Shown here: positions 1-10,754 of the stretch, in pieces
How the letters are laid out: every line of letters begins with the position of its first letter
How positions within the stretch are numbered: position 1 is the first letter of the stretch
The notes under the pieces: model-generated
What the model was told of the DNA's origin: nothing
Databases searched by the model: none
What the model saw: the letters and a program-made list of their open reading frames with translations, nothing else
From: Glandiceps talaboti
Taxonomy: Eukaryota > Hemichordata > Enteropneusta > Spengelidae
Direction of reading: 5' to 3'
NCBI RefSeq assembly: GCF_964340395.1
Contig: NC_135558.1
Coordinates: 5,255,501-5,319,500, forward strand
Length of the DNA stretch: 64,000 bases
Position numbers and translations under genes: made by a program

Positions 1-886
1 TAAAAGTCTGACTTGAATTACTTAAGTAGCACATAAAGCTAATGTATTTAATTACTAATTATAATAATATGTATATGTATGCATTAAGTGTAATAATGTA
101 TATAGCTGGTTGTGGTAGAACTTGGGCAATTGAACATTATTCTGTCTTTCAGAAAGTGAACTTTTATTTTTTAGTATAATTTTATTTTGTTTTTAGAATT
201 GTTCAGTGGGGTGTTTATATTTGAATTATAACCTGAAAGGTGGTGTTGTATTTTGTTTTGTAAAAAAATTATGGTTGTACGCATAAAAGTAAAACATAAA
301 ACAGGTAAAGAAATAAACCGTTTCACAGTTACGTTTGTAGTGTATTAGTGGTATACCTAGTTGATAAAAGTAGTCTTACCTGTAACCATGGAAATATAAC
401 TGATACTTTCATGTTGTAACATACATAATAGATAACAATATGGAATGATCAATGTAGACATTTCAAGTTTTGAGACACTACACACAATTAATATTTAGTG
501 AAAGCAAGAACTGAAGCTTTTGTCCACACCTGTGTACTTTGTTCACTGGTTTGATGTTCTGGGCTGGTCATGTTAAATGACATAGAATAACAAAATAGAT
601 TGATCGGTTCTCCTCAAACCTATTTTAAGAACCTTTCAGGTTCAATCGTGTTATTTCTCTGGAAGAAAGTAGACTATTTCACATGATGTAGAAAGTAAGG
701 ATTGTAATTGAATTAGTTAAATGTATATATCATCATAGAGCTATTACTGTGGTGAGATCATCTTCACTAAGCTAAGACAGAAACAAACTAAATCTATTAA
801 AGTGACATGTGGAATTTTAAGATATCAGTGAATGTTAATATGATTACATTCATAGTAGAAAGGGGTAGCCTAAAATGAAGACACAT

Positions 887-1119
887 ACAGTGTTTTACCT
901 GTGTAGACTTCCAGAGTAGTTCAGTTTATCACAGTGTCCTACAACTGTAGATTTTCAGAATGGTTCAGGATATTGGAATACCCTAGACTGTAATGACATC
1001 ATCGGTCTGGGCTTATCAGCCTTCCCTGATGGGGAAAGGGAGATTAGACCACGCCAACAATGTCTGATCTGTCAGTCTAGGGAATACCCAGACAGTGTTT
1101 TACTTGTGTAGACTTCCAG
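887..1119. repeat. Hairpin flanked by 28-bp direct repeats
   Basis: Positions 975-990 and 1073-1088 form an inverted repeat (GGAATACCCTAGACTG against its complement, one mismatch) around about 80 bp. Direct copies of a 28-bp sequence lie at 887-914 and 1092-1119 and match at 27 of 28 positions. This looks like a small foldback element or the product of a local duplication. No coding capacity is visible. Confidence 0.65.
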
Positions 1120-2224
1120 CAAATATTTTTAAGTACTTGTTAGTGTTAATACACTGTCTTGATTACTGGGTGAATCTATGAACATAACCAAGACACTGTC
1201 ACCACCCATGTATGTAACAAACTACATGCCATAATTATAGTTTGAGTTTGTATCTGTCTTGACATATCAAAACTCTAAAGGACACCACAGTCATATATCT
1301 CATATCCATAAAGGTCACACCATAACATTATATTCTGTAATTTCCTGTTTAATAAATCTTTTCTGAGGAGAACTTTAGCATCATGTTACATGTCATAATA
1401 TTAAAGTAAAACATGTATTATCAAAGCACAAAATAATATAACATAGTCAGTTGTCATTTTTATTATGGTAAATCATTACATCACAGGTAATTCCAATGTC
1501 TACTCAACAATAATTCTAGATGATACAGTGAGAATGAAGTCATACTTATCCTTCACACTACAGCTGACATTTCCACATACCTGGTCATATTTAAAAATGA
1601 ATTTACAGCATAGATGATCAGATAGCAACCTTAGATGCTAAAAATGCCAACAACAAAAAAATACTGGTGCAATGCGTGATAAATCATTGAAAAACAATTT
1701 ACATGATATCAGAATAGGTGCTGTTGAGTTATTGGATTATTATAAACATGATAGATGTTTTTATTTCAAGAAAAAAATTCAGAATGTAATGAGTAATGAT
1801 TTAATGACAGTAGACTTAAATGTTGTCATGTATACGTTTAGACTCATGTTTGGACTTTAATACACATGAGGCCACATCAGTGGTCACATGTTAGATGTTG
1901 GGTGGGGGGGGTGTAAATCCTCCTTCCTGGGGGTTCAGCATTTAGAACACAGCATAGATAGTATTGTGACTAACTTCATACTGTGTTTGAATGGTTTATG
2001 AAGATCATTGTCAGTAAGGGGGCTCAGCAGTCCAGTCACCTTGTAGTGGGAGAACACTCATGAATAATATTTAAAAGTTTTACTTCACATTTCATCACAT
2101 CACTATGAGTGGTAGAGAAATTTCATTTTGCAATCTTTGTATCTCAAGCAGGTAGACAGTACTCTGATATATGACTACAGTACAGCTCCAGAATCTGTCT
2201 AGTTTGCTAGTGTGGTGTCGACAT

Positions 2225-2720
2225 GAAATTAAAACTGGGCCAGCCTGGTGTTAACATAGGGCTGGTGCAGGCCAATAACCTCCAACTGCAAACATATGCT
2301 GGTGAGGTGTAAGTACCAGCCTAGTGTTAGCACTGAGCTAGTCTGATGTTAACATAGGACTGGTGCAGGCATTAACCCTTCTAGTTGCTAACACACACTG
2401 GTGAGGTGTTATAGTGCCAGTAGCCCAGTGTTAACATAGGACTGGTGAAGGCATTAACCCTTCTAGTTGCTAACACACACTGGTGCCAGTCTCGTGTTAG
2501 CACTGAGCTAGTCTGGTGTTAACAGAGGACTGGTGCAGGTATTAAACCTTTCCAATTGTTACACATGCTGGTGAGGTGTTGGTGCCAGTCTGGTGTTATT
2601 ATTGAGCTAGTCTGCTGATTGAGGCATTTAACCCTTCCAGTTCCGAACACATGTTGGTAAAGGTTTTAATGCTAATCTGGTGTGAGCACTGTGTTAGCCG
2701 GCCCAATATTAGCCGAGTCT
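2225..2720. repeat. Degenerate minisatellite built on CTGGTG/GTGTTA words
   Basis: The phrases ACTGGTGCAGGCATTAACCC, GCTAACACACACTGGTGAGG and AGCACTGAGCTAGTCTG recur several times in the same order. This gives a tandem repeat with a period of roughly 100-120 bp whose copies have diverged and partly deleted. No reading frame is kept between copies, so it is read as non-coding. Confidence 0.7.
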
Positions 2721-5010
2721 GACAATCATGCAGCTGTACTGTATGTAAATGTCTTCACTTTGTTTCTCTCTCATCCTGAGATTGGTTAATTGACGTAAAA
2801 TGTGTTTGTGTATTTACGAAGCATTGTTGCATATATCATAACTCATAGTTGTCTGTCTATGATTCATAATTCTTGTAATAATAATTCATAATCGGCTTGT
2901 AATTGTGACTGTAAACTTATCTAGATTTTGTGTAGTTTAGCTCTCAAAGATACATTAAGACATAAATTTTATTGCACAATTGTCACTTCTTAAACTTTGT
3001 GTAAGTTTAGCAGATAGTGTTATTTCGAATTCAATTTCAAGTTTCCTGTAACTGTTAGACAATGTGCGTGCAGACTGTGTGTATTGAATTTATGTTTGAA
3101 GCAGTACGGGTTGCATATCAAAGTGAATGTGTTTTGATGTATTGGTAGTGTCTGATATTGTACTGATCTAGATCGTATGCACATCAAGTGTTGTAAATAT
3201 TTCAAAATGATGTGATGTTGATGATACATAGAGTAACAATTACATAAAATGTGCTGTAGATTTTTTGTCACGATTTCACTCAGTATAATGTTGCACCTCT
3301 AGAGAGATACATACTGCTGGGACCTTGTTATGCACATATTTTAATTTATGCATAATATGTGCTTAAGTTACAGACATGATTAGAAAGCATGATTTGATCA
3401 TGCCAATCACATGATAGCTTCATGCTATATTTCTGATACGTGCATGCTATCATACACTGTTTGGTGATGTTCCACTTTATACTGATACTTGAATGCATGC
3501 TTTTACTTGATGTATTGCAGAGGATGGTTGCATGCTGTCATTTTGAACAGCTGGTACTGAATAGATACATTATAATTGTTTTATACATCTTGAGAATGCA
3601 TGATTCAGTCATGGACACCTCATGATAGCTGCATGATATATCTTCATTAACATATAATTTGCATAATGCCAAAAGCTTTTAAAGTGTCTATAATACTAAA
3701 AGATTGGGTAATCTCACCTCAAGATTCACATTATCTATTCATTCATCAATTATTTTCTCTCCTTTTTTAGCATGTTCTCTACAAATTTGAAGTTATACTA
3801 GGATTTTCTAAGTTTTCAATTTTGCATCCTTATAATTTTGCTAGCATTCTACAGTCTCACAGCTGTCCTAGCTGCATCATTTTACATAGCTACTTGGAAT
3901 GTAGTCTGTTCTTACTTTGAACATTACATCTATGTATACTGTTTCTTAAAACTCGGCACGTGTTATGCATATAGTGCGATAATTCGTGACACTTCACATG
4001 AAAATGGGGCAGAGTTCTTGTTTTCATGAGTACATTAATAGATTATCACTGAGCAACTGAAATATTTTTTTTTCCCAGTTTTTTTTACCAAATAAGTGCT
4101 TCCATTTCTTTTATACGTGCATATGGGATAGCATGTTAGTTGTTTGAGCAGTTTTAATATGAAGATGTGCTCAATCCATCAAAATTATATATATACACGA
4201 AAATAGACAATTCTACTTCAGTACAGAAGTTTTTGTGAACATTCACACATTCGTAAATTGGTAAAATGTAGATGAGAATTGAAGACACAATGCTAATTTT
4301 AAAACAGCCTCTTTTTGGAGTTTTGTCATATGTTTATTCAATGTTCTTACTTTGCTTTCTTGAACTTTGAGTACTGTAAACTTTTGTATCTTTTTAAATA
4401 GCAGTAACTTTGACATGATGGAAGTTGATTTTTGACTGGTCATTTAAGATGACCCAAAGTTTGTAAAAGTCGCAGGATTGTCAGCGTGTTTAGCCCTCAA
4501 AAACCAATTGCAGTGACATGTGTGCATTAGACTGCAGTCACATCTTGTGTAATTCTGCCCTCATGAGAGGGTAATATCGATGAATGCACCCTGACATGGC
4601 ATATCTTTAAAGACAGGAGTGTGTATGTGCAGCAGTTTGCAGTGCAGCAGTTTGCCCTCTAGTATATTGGGTGATTTTTGATATGATAGAGATACACTTG
4701 AGTTTCGCCAAACATGTGGTCTCAGTTATAAACTTTGCACTTGACAAGATAGTGACGTATCATACAGGTGTTGATAGTAATTGTAATGATACAAGGCCTT
4801 GGTATAACAACTGGTTTGGAAAATGAATGTGTGTTATATTTTTAGATATCTCATTTTAGTTTGTATGCCAAACATTACCCTATCGATGAGGTTCAGTTTC
4901 TTCAACAGTTTGTGAAATGTAAATTGTACTTTAGATTGCAATCAATGAAAGTAATTAAGACAAGTAAAAGCATGTTTTTTATTTTTTAATCAAATATCAT
5001 TACAACAGAA

Positions 5011-5037
5011 CTCAGACCACTAAATTAGTGGTCTGAG
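5011..5037. repeat. Perfect 13-bp inverted repeat with one-base spacer
   Basis: CTCAGACCACTAA at 5011-5023 is followed by a single A and then its exact complement at 5025-5037. Such a sequence could extrude as a cruciform or fold in RNA. No gene is adjacent. Confidence 0.85.
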
Positions 5038-5412
5038 AACAGAATTAACATATGGACAGACTTCTAGTTTCAATTGCATGATTTTTTCTAGGTATCCAGT
5101 TGATTTCCTACACATGAAATTGTTATATCTTATTTTTTGATTTTTACATTTTCTCCAAATTTTATTTCATTTTATTTTTGTTACTGCAATTATTTTCAGA
5201 TGTTCCTTTGCCAGGAAATCTGTGCATAAAACAAAAGATGTGTAAATATTAGAGTATTGTGGTATACTGATTGTAATGCAATCGTAAATGTTAATAAAAA
5301 TGTTATCAAATGTGCTATTGTTTTATTGTTAGCCCCGATGGGCATACTGAGCCGCAGTGCTGGGGTAGGGGGTGTTGTTATCAGATATGAATACATTATG
5401 TTTAGTTGTTAG

Positions 5413-5459
5413 CCCCCCCCCCCCCCCCCCCGACTGACAATGATTTGGGGGGGGGGGGG
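5413..5459. repeat. C19 tract facing a G13 tract
   Basis: Nineteen consecutive C are followed by a 15-base spacer and thirteen consecutive G. The arms are complementary and could form a GC hairpin; each could also form quadruplex or i-motif structures. A further G-rich stretch lies at about 5529-5541. Confidence 0.9.
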
Positions 5460-6471
5460 TGTAATAAAAAAATTAAAAATGCTGTAATTGTTTGATAGAT
5501 TGTGTTTGATCATTAGATAGGCACTGTCGGGGGGAGGGGGGCATACTATGAGTTTTGTTTTTCCATCCATGTGTCCGTCTGTGCATAGCTTTATCACACT
5601 GACATGCTGTAGTCAATTTCATTCAAACCTTGTGCAAAGATGACATGTGAAATACTGTATGTGCAAGATTCACATCAAATTTGACTGCACGGTCGCCACA
5701 TTTGTTGTAAAAAATCACTACATACCCAGAATCCAAAAAACGGTAATACACGAGACTCCATTCAAGTGTCTACACCCATGTTATCAGATGCAAGCTTTCT
5801 TTACCTTTGACCTTGACCTTTAGGGTCAGTGTTAACTGTTGGTCTGTCCTCTTGGATCATGTTGCCTTCCTTTGACAAAATAATAGCCATTATATTGACA
5901 ACAGTCCTTCAACTAATGACTACAGTCTACAATGTAAATACTGTACAGACATCAAGATATTTAGTGACACACATTCAGCAACAGTCTCATACAACTTAGT
6001 TGACAACTGATAAAATCATTTTTAATTTGCTTACTTTATTAGTCCACCACCAAGAATCAGGATACAATAATGTAGTGTACCTATTACACTTAGGTCTGTC
6101 CTAAAGTGTAATGGGTATTACATGTTCACAGAGTTCTATAATATGTACCATGTACTGTGCAGTAACCAATGAACATCACAACTATGAATTCACTTGAAGT
6201 CTTTTTCCATTTCCTGAAATAAATATAATAATAGGAAAAGTTCAATCAGACACATCAGATTGATGCTATCAACTTAAAGGAAAAGTCCAGTCAGGCTGTA
6301 ATATTTCTATCTTCAGTACACTTGTATTGATTACTGCTATCAACTTACATAGGATTTTGGGTGATAAAGTACATGGGAAATAACAATGTTGGGAGCGTCA
6401 CACACTTTGAAACAATAGCCATACAATGTACTGAAGGCAGCTGTCAGAACAAAAAGAAGCTTCTAGTATTA

Positions 6472-6477
6472 TTTATT
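6472..6477 (-). promoter_or_regulatory. Candidate polyadenylation signal (AATAAA) for the WSC-lectin gene
   Basis: AATAAA on the minus strand about 200 nt downstream of the stop codon at 6674-6676. The spacing fits a short 3' UTR, but in AT-rich DNA this hexamer is common by chance. Confidence 0.35.
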
Positions 6478-6673
6478 TCCTGTGATGAATGCTAGTGTAC
6501 AGCAGGCCTTTCTTTAGCCAGGTTTGCCAATATTTCTAACTCTGTTTTAGACGGGTCTCACAATCAGGGCTTGGTGAAAATAAGTTTTCTTGGTTCCCTA
6601 AAACATAATGATATACAGTAAAAATAAATCAAATGTTCCCTGTATAAAAAAATCCTGAATGACGTGTACCTCT

Positions 6674-6945
6674 TTAGGATGCCTTCTTTTCGCAAACGAA
6701 GTAAGCATCAGGGCTGTGATAGGTGAATGATCTGTCATTCCAGCCAATAGAGGATGTAGATATGTCTCTCAATTCCAACTCGGCTGATTTGGCAACGTTG
6801 CCATCATTTGGTTCACCTGCTCTCCAGTGGCTAAAGATGGATAGGTCTGCACTTGAACCATCCGCCCAGCACCATCCACTACCAGGCTGTTTAGATAAGA
6901 CAACATATGTGATATCAGTCGAGGTGTTTTTAGATTCAAATAGAC
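6674..6945 (-). CDS. WSC-lectin gene, exon 4: second half of the C-type lectin domain and stop
   Basis: The acceptor is CCATCACAG just before 6945 and the stop is TAA at 6674-6676. The exon encodes residues 205-294 with the lectin landmarks GSGWCWADGS, HWRAGEPNDG, GWNDRSF and YFVCEKK. EPN and WND supply calcium and sugar ligands in this family. The cysteines normally found before the WND strand and just after WND are absent, whereas an extra cysteine sits in GWCWADG. Confidence 0.85.
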
Positions 6946-7757
6946 CTGTGATGGTAGTTGGACTGTTTTCAAGATAATTATTCTGTCCTGAAAATCTGTT
7001 CTTTAGGCCTCACATAAATAGTTGTTTGGTTCCGGTTACCGGCCCAACACCCACCTAGCTTTTCACTGCCAACCATAAACTTTTTTTTTCACGTATTGAG
7101 AAAAATAAATCGCAAAAGTTGTGAAGTCTCACAAGAAATAGTGGATGTGGAAACTGCCAGCAACTTAAAAAGACACTCTAAAACTGTTCTTCCAATCTGT
7201 AATGGCTGTACATCTGATAGGAAGAAATAAATAATGCAGAGACCATTTGGAAAACAATGGAAACCTGAACTAGACACTCGAATAGAAAAAAATATATAAT
7301 AAAGTAAACTAAAAAATCTACCTACTCCACCTATTCCAAAATTGAGCGTAATCGGAACCACGCATTTTTTTATTAGGGCTTACTATTACACATACTTATT
7401 TTGGGTTTTAAAGCCACAATTGGAATGATTTTTTAAAACTGTTTTGTTAAGTATATTGCTTTACTCATGATATCATACACCCTGTATTGAATCACCTGTA
7501 GGTAAACATAGATGTATAACTGTACACATAACATGGTACAAAAAGTCCAATCAAAATTATTTTTGGGTCCGCACCCTAAAATCAGCGCCCCAATGCCACC
7601 ACAATTTCAACTTGTTAGTATTACTACTTAGGATAAAATCGGCCTCTAATTAACATGTACAATGTCTAATTATTGATATTGTAAAAAAATCCAGTTCTTA
7701 GCATTGGCTGTTTTATACATGAGCAGTATTAAGAGAAGTTGTATATGCATGGTGTGG

Positions 7758-7790
<33 letters not shown>

Positions 7791-7798
7791 TTCTCTCT

Positions 7799-7830
<32 letters not shown>

Positions 7831-10754
7831 CATTTTGGTCAAAGAAAACCTTAAACTCAAAAAACAACTGGGCAGATTGGTCTGAAATTTGATGCGAACG
7901 TTCTTAGGGGTATGTAAATTAAGATTTGTTCATGACATGATGATTCCATCAGTAATTTGCTATCACACTGGAAATACAACAATTACTATAAAAATTCATA
8001 ATTACTCTGTACTGCAAGCTAAAATAGAAATTGCAATTCCAAATATATTTTTCCGAACATCTCCCAGGGAAACCCATATTCTTGATTTCCGTTGTCAAAA
8101 ATACGTTAACCCCTGAGCTGTCACTCTTCGCCAAGTCGCCGTTCATACTCTGGCAGTAGCTACGAGCATTTTGCCACGATTTTCTGTTTAAACCGAAGTA
8201 GTAACAGGTTGACTTTGACTCATAATACTTCCAACCGTCCGGACACGGCTTCGGCGGCTGTGACAATTCTGCAATAAAGACGATTATTTTGGTAATATTG
8301 CCATTTTACAACCGTAAGGGTGGGTTTCCGTACATCTCTCCCACTCGATGCACAACGAAATACCCCTTGTCAAGATGTCATATACACCTGCATGATTATA
8401 TACTGTTTATTCCTATAGAATACGTGTGGGGGGTGGGTGGGGGTGGGGTTCTTCAGAGAGACCAAATCTCCCCTCGATAACAAAGTACGAAATAACCCCA
8501 TATAAGGGTAAATGTTGACTTGCTCAAGTCTCCGCGCTATTTTAAAAAATTTAAACACAGATGTGTTTTTATGTGTGAAATAGTGACCTGAATGATTGCA
8601 AACAGTCGGGTGAACACTAAGCCCTTGGGAGACTACTAATTGGGAAGAATTAAAAATAGAGGACATTTCCTTCACAAAACTAAAAATGAATCAAAACATT
8701 TCTAAAAGAGGGACTGGTACCAGTCTCGGGTAAATAATTATAAAGCGCTTTGAGCACAAAGTGAGAAAGTGCTATATAGTAAAAGCCAAAACAAATGATC
8801 CGTAAATATGGTCAGTACCCGATTCACGACTGTTTACATATGGACAGCAAGCCAGTGTACAAAGTGTCACCAACGAATACTAGAGAGGTAATTCAACTAC
8901 AAAACCACTGAACTATTTCATTTACAGGTTTGGCTATTCTTCAACACACATATCGATTCAAAGATGAAAATGTACAACTATTTAGATTTATAAATTCAAC
9001 ATACCAATTTTGTAGACCGACACGGCATCATCACCACCACACTGTTGGTTGGCATTGCCACTACACGGGGTATCACATCCGTTATTCAGCTTAGTGGCCG
9101 TATCGTCGAAGCTCTTTGAACACCAACACTGGTAACCATTGTACAAACCAGCAAAGGAGAAACCCATTGACGCGCAATGCTTGACACACGAGTCAATGGT
9201 CATACCACCAATACTAGGGTCCAGTTCCAATGAAGCATCGCAAAGTCCCAACGTGTCCGAATCTTTGTAACATCCGAGGAGTGAACCTTCGTGTGGTAAA
9301 CAGTTGGTCGTGTCTGCAAGGATGTCAATTTGTCAATATTCTTCATGTTTAATATCCGAATGGAATTTTTCAATTGCATCACGAGTTATTTCAATTTTTT
9401 TTATCTTCGCTATATTGCCTTTGTTAGCGGGCAGAATTGTCGGCACAAATCGCCATATGGCTGAGGATTGGGGTATCTATTTTGGATTTTTAATTTATAA
9501 AACAGTTTTGTCATGGCTTCCCAGTTGAAAATCAATAAAAAAAACATATGTCAAGTCCTGTTTGTAACTCAATAAATGGCAGAAGATGTGAAAATGTTTG
9601 TAATTGTACGTACAATAACAAACTTTTTTTTACACACGTCGTGTTTTAGCTTTTTGCAATTTATTGAGTTACACACACAGACTTGGTCAATGTTGTTTCA
9701 CACTGATTGTTCAACTAGGAAGCCATGAGAAAATTCAATTTGTTTAATGAAATTAAAAATCCAAAACAAATTCCCCAGTCCTCATCCATATGGTCACTTT
9801 AAAATATACTATAATGTCTGGTCAAAAATAAAGAATAGATAAACTTTTTAATTGCAAATATTGTTTATATGGAATTATACACCATTTTCCAAACGAAAAT
9901 CACTAATACGTACTCGTGATAATCTCAAACGATACTACCAACTTTTTCAATTTCTGAAATGTTATATTGGTGGTTCTAAACCGTTACAGTATCTTTTCAA
10001 GGCATATTGTCAAATAACGACAAGAATCCACAATTGCAATGCATTTATATGTGATATAGTAATCTCGAGGTGAGTTTTAACACACATATGTTGTCAGTAC
10101 TAGTTGTGACGTCATCAGGGATAAAGAAAGTAGGATCAATGAACATACCTATTTGCGTGCTCCCAATCTCAACCTGTTAGGATAAGAATGTAATTTCAAT
10201 ATTAGTTGACAGGACTCGATAATTACAATGTAAGTATATCACAGCCCAGACATTTGGCTATCTGACACAGCATACTAACTTTCCTAGATCTGTTCTAGCG
10301 CGAACGACACTAACCGAATAGCCAGTTCTCTAGCCTAAAGACATTATGGGCAATACTGAAAAATCAAATTACTAACAGAAATGTTACCAATAATTCTTTT
10401 TCTTACAGACTACTTTAAATGTGGTATAGCATAGTTATGACACTGCCAATATGGTCTGAAGTGTTTCCGTAAACTTTCTAGTATAGCAAGAAAAGTAGCA
10501 ATATAGCGTAAATAAATTCTCCCCGCTATAATAGGGGATGAAAATTTAAAATGGTGTGATAACAAAAGCAGTTCTCGAAAATATTACAGATTTTTCATTT
10601 CTATACAATAATTTAAAATTATATGATAATAACATAATGATAACACTTCCAATGTGCTTTGAAGTGTTCTCATATTAAACTTACCACTATGAACTGGTAA
10701 CAAAAGCAGAACAAAAACCAACACTTTAGCCCAAAGTGAAACATCATGACGCAT
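6674..10754 (-). CDS. Secreted WSC domain and C-type lectin domain protein (four exons assembled)
   Basis: Exons 10754-10685, 9313-9005, 8268-8035 and 6945-6674 join with consistent phase-1 junctions to 885 nt, 294 residues plus stop. Residues 1-23 are a signal peptide with a hydrophobic VLVFVLLLLP core. Residues about 34-126 form a WSC domain (GCYKDS, SCVKHC, GYQCWC, QQCGG, SVYKI). Residues about 135-292 form a C-type lectin-like domain (CPDGW, TCYYF, EPN, WND, YFVCEKK). WSC domains are cysteine-rich putative carbohydrate-binding modules. EPN plus WND is the calcium-dependent mannose/GlcNAc-type signature, so an extracellular sugar-binding role is inferred. The exon 3 donor is a GC rather than GT, which makes that junction the least certain part. 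No membrane anchor is seen. It lies head-to-head with the laminin gene. Confidence 0.8.
7006..7380. mobile_element. Small terminal-inverted-repeat element (MITE), copy 1
   Basis: The ends are complementary over about 35 bp (TTGTTTGGTTCCGGTTAC at the left, the complement of a diverged version at the right) and are flanked by TA. The interior matches the element at 16276-16654, including AACTGTTCTTCCAATCTGTA. No transposase is encoded; short open frames here are shared by both copies only because the DNA is. It lies in intron 3 of the WSC-lectin gene. A Tc1/mariner-type relative is suggested by the TA duplication. Confidence 0.8.
7760..7830. repeat. Compound (CTGT)n (CT)n (GT)n microsatellite
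   Basis: About 30 bp of CTGT units, a short CT-rich stretch and about 28 bp of GT. It lies in intron 3 of the WSC-lectin gene. Open frames through it on both strands are artefacts of the repeat. Confidence 0.95.
8035..8268 (-). CDS. WSC-lectin gene, exon 3: first half of the C-type lectin domain
   Basis: The acceptor TTTATTGCAG lies just before 8268. The exon starts in phase 1 and completes a GAA codon with exon 2. It encodes residues 127-205, including KPCPDGWKYY, STCYYF, SYCQSMNGDLAKSDS and FLTTEIKNMGFPG, the standard N-terminal half of a C-type lectin fold. No GT donor fits. A GC donor at 8034-8033 restores the frame into exon 4 and gives WNCL where most lectins have WIGL. A mutated donor in a decaying gene is the alternative. 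Confidence 0.78.
8740..8795 (+). repeat. Possible retroposon 3' tail (AAGCGCTTTGAGCA ... AAGTGCTATATA)
   Basis: The stretch contains AAGCGCTTTGAGCA followed by GAAAGTGCTATATAG, a wording I recognise from the shared 3' ends of LINE-related and SINE elements in many animals. No body of such an element is recognisable next to it, so this is a weak call. Confidence 0.35.
9005..9313 (-). CDS. WSC-lectin gene, exon 2: WSC domain
   Basis: The acceptor CATCCTTGCAG lies just before 9313 and the donor GTATGT begins at 9004. The exon is 309 nt and phase 1 at both ends, as expected of a shuffled domain exon. Residues 24-127 hold the whole WSC domain: LLGCYKDSDT, MTIDSCVKHCASMGFSFAGL, YNGYQCWC, PCSGNANQQCGGDDAVSVYKI. 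Ten cysteines are present, eight of which fit the WSC pattern. Confidence 0.92.
9451..9795. mobile_element. Foldback (long inverted repeat) element, copy 1
   Basis: The left arm from CCATATGG at 9453 through TTTTGGATTTTTAATTT is mirrored by the right arm ending in CCATATGG at 9793. Further complementary blocks (GTAACTCAATAAAT with ATTTATTGAGTTAC) meet at a central TTGTACGTACAA palindrome near 9610. The element is almost entirely one imperfect hairpin of about 345 bp with no coding capacity. It lies in intron 1 of the WSC-lectin gene. A partial relative lies at 53150-53535. Confidence 0.8.
10685..10754 (-). CDS. WSC-lectin gene, exon 1: signal peptide
   Basis: The ATG at 10754-10752 opens 23 codons ending at the donor GTAAGT (from 10684) in phase 1, which matches exon 2. 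The peptide begins MRHDVSLWAK and continues with the hydrophobic VLVFVLLLLP and then VHS, a textbook signal peptide with cleavage expected near residue 23. The exon is too short for a usual ORF scan and was found by searching for a phase-1 secretory leader upstream of the WSC exon. Confidence 0.82.

Larger units (their letters stand above)
1..6673. other. Intergenic region without supported genes
   Basis: AT-rich DNA in which open frames are short, lack recognisable domains and are not linked by convincing splice sites. It holds the separately listed hairpin with direct repeats near 1 kb, the minisatellite at 2.2-2.7 kb, a diverged duplicate pair (about 3385-3435 and 3596-3645), the 13-bp palindrome near 5.0 kb and the C/G tracts near 5.4 kb. 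It could include the 3' UTR of a gene lying left of the window; nothing seen proves that. Confidence 0.6.

Noticed and set aside
7089-7361. Minus-strand open frame similar to one at 16326-16520
   Set aside because: The similarity comes from the two MITE copies; the frame has no independent support and is shorter in the second copy.
7949-8034. Continuation of lectin exon 3 in frame to a stop at about 7949
   Set aside because: The sequence after WNC loses all lectin similarity, while exon 4 carries the missing half in a compatible phase, so this stretch is taken as intron.
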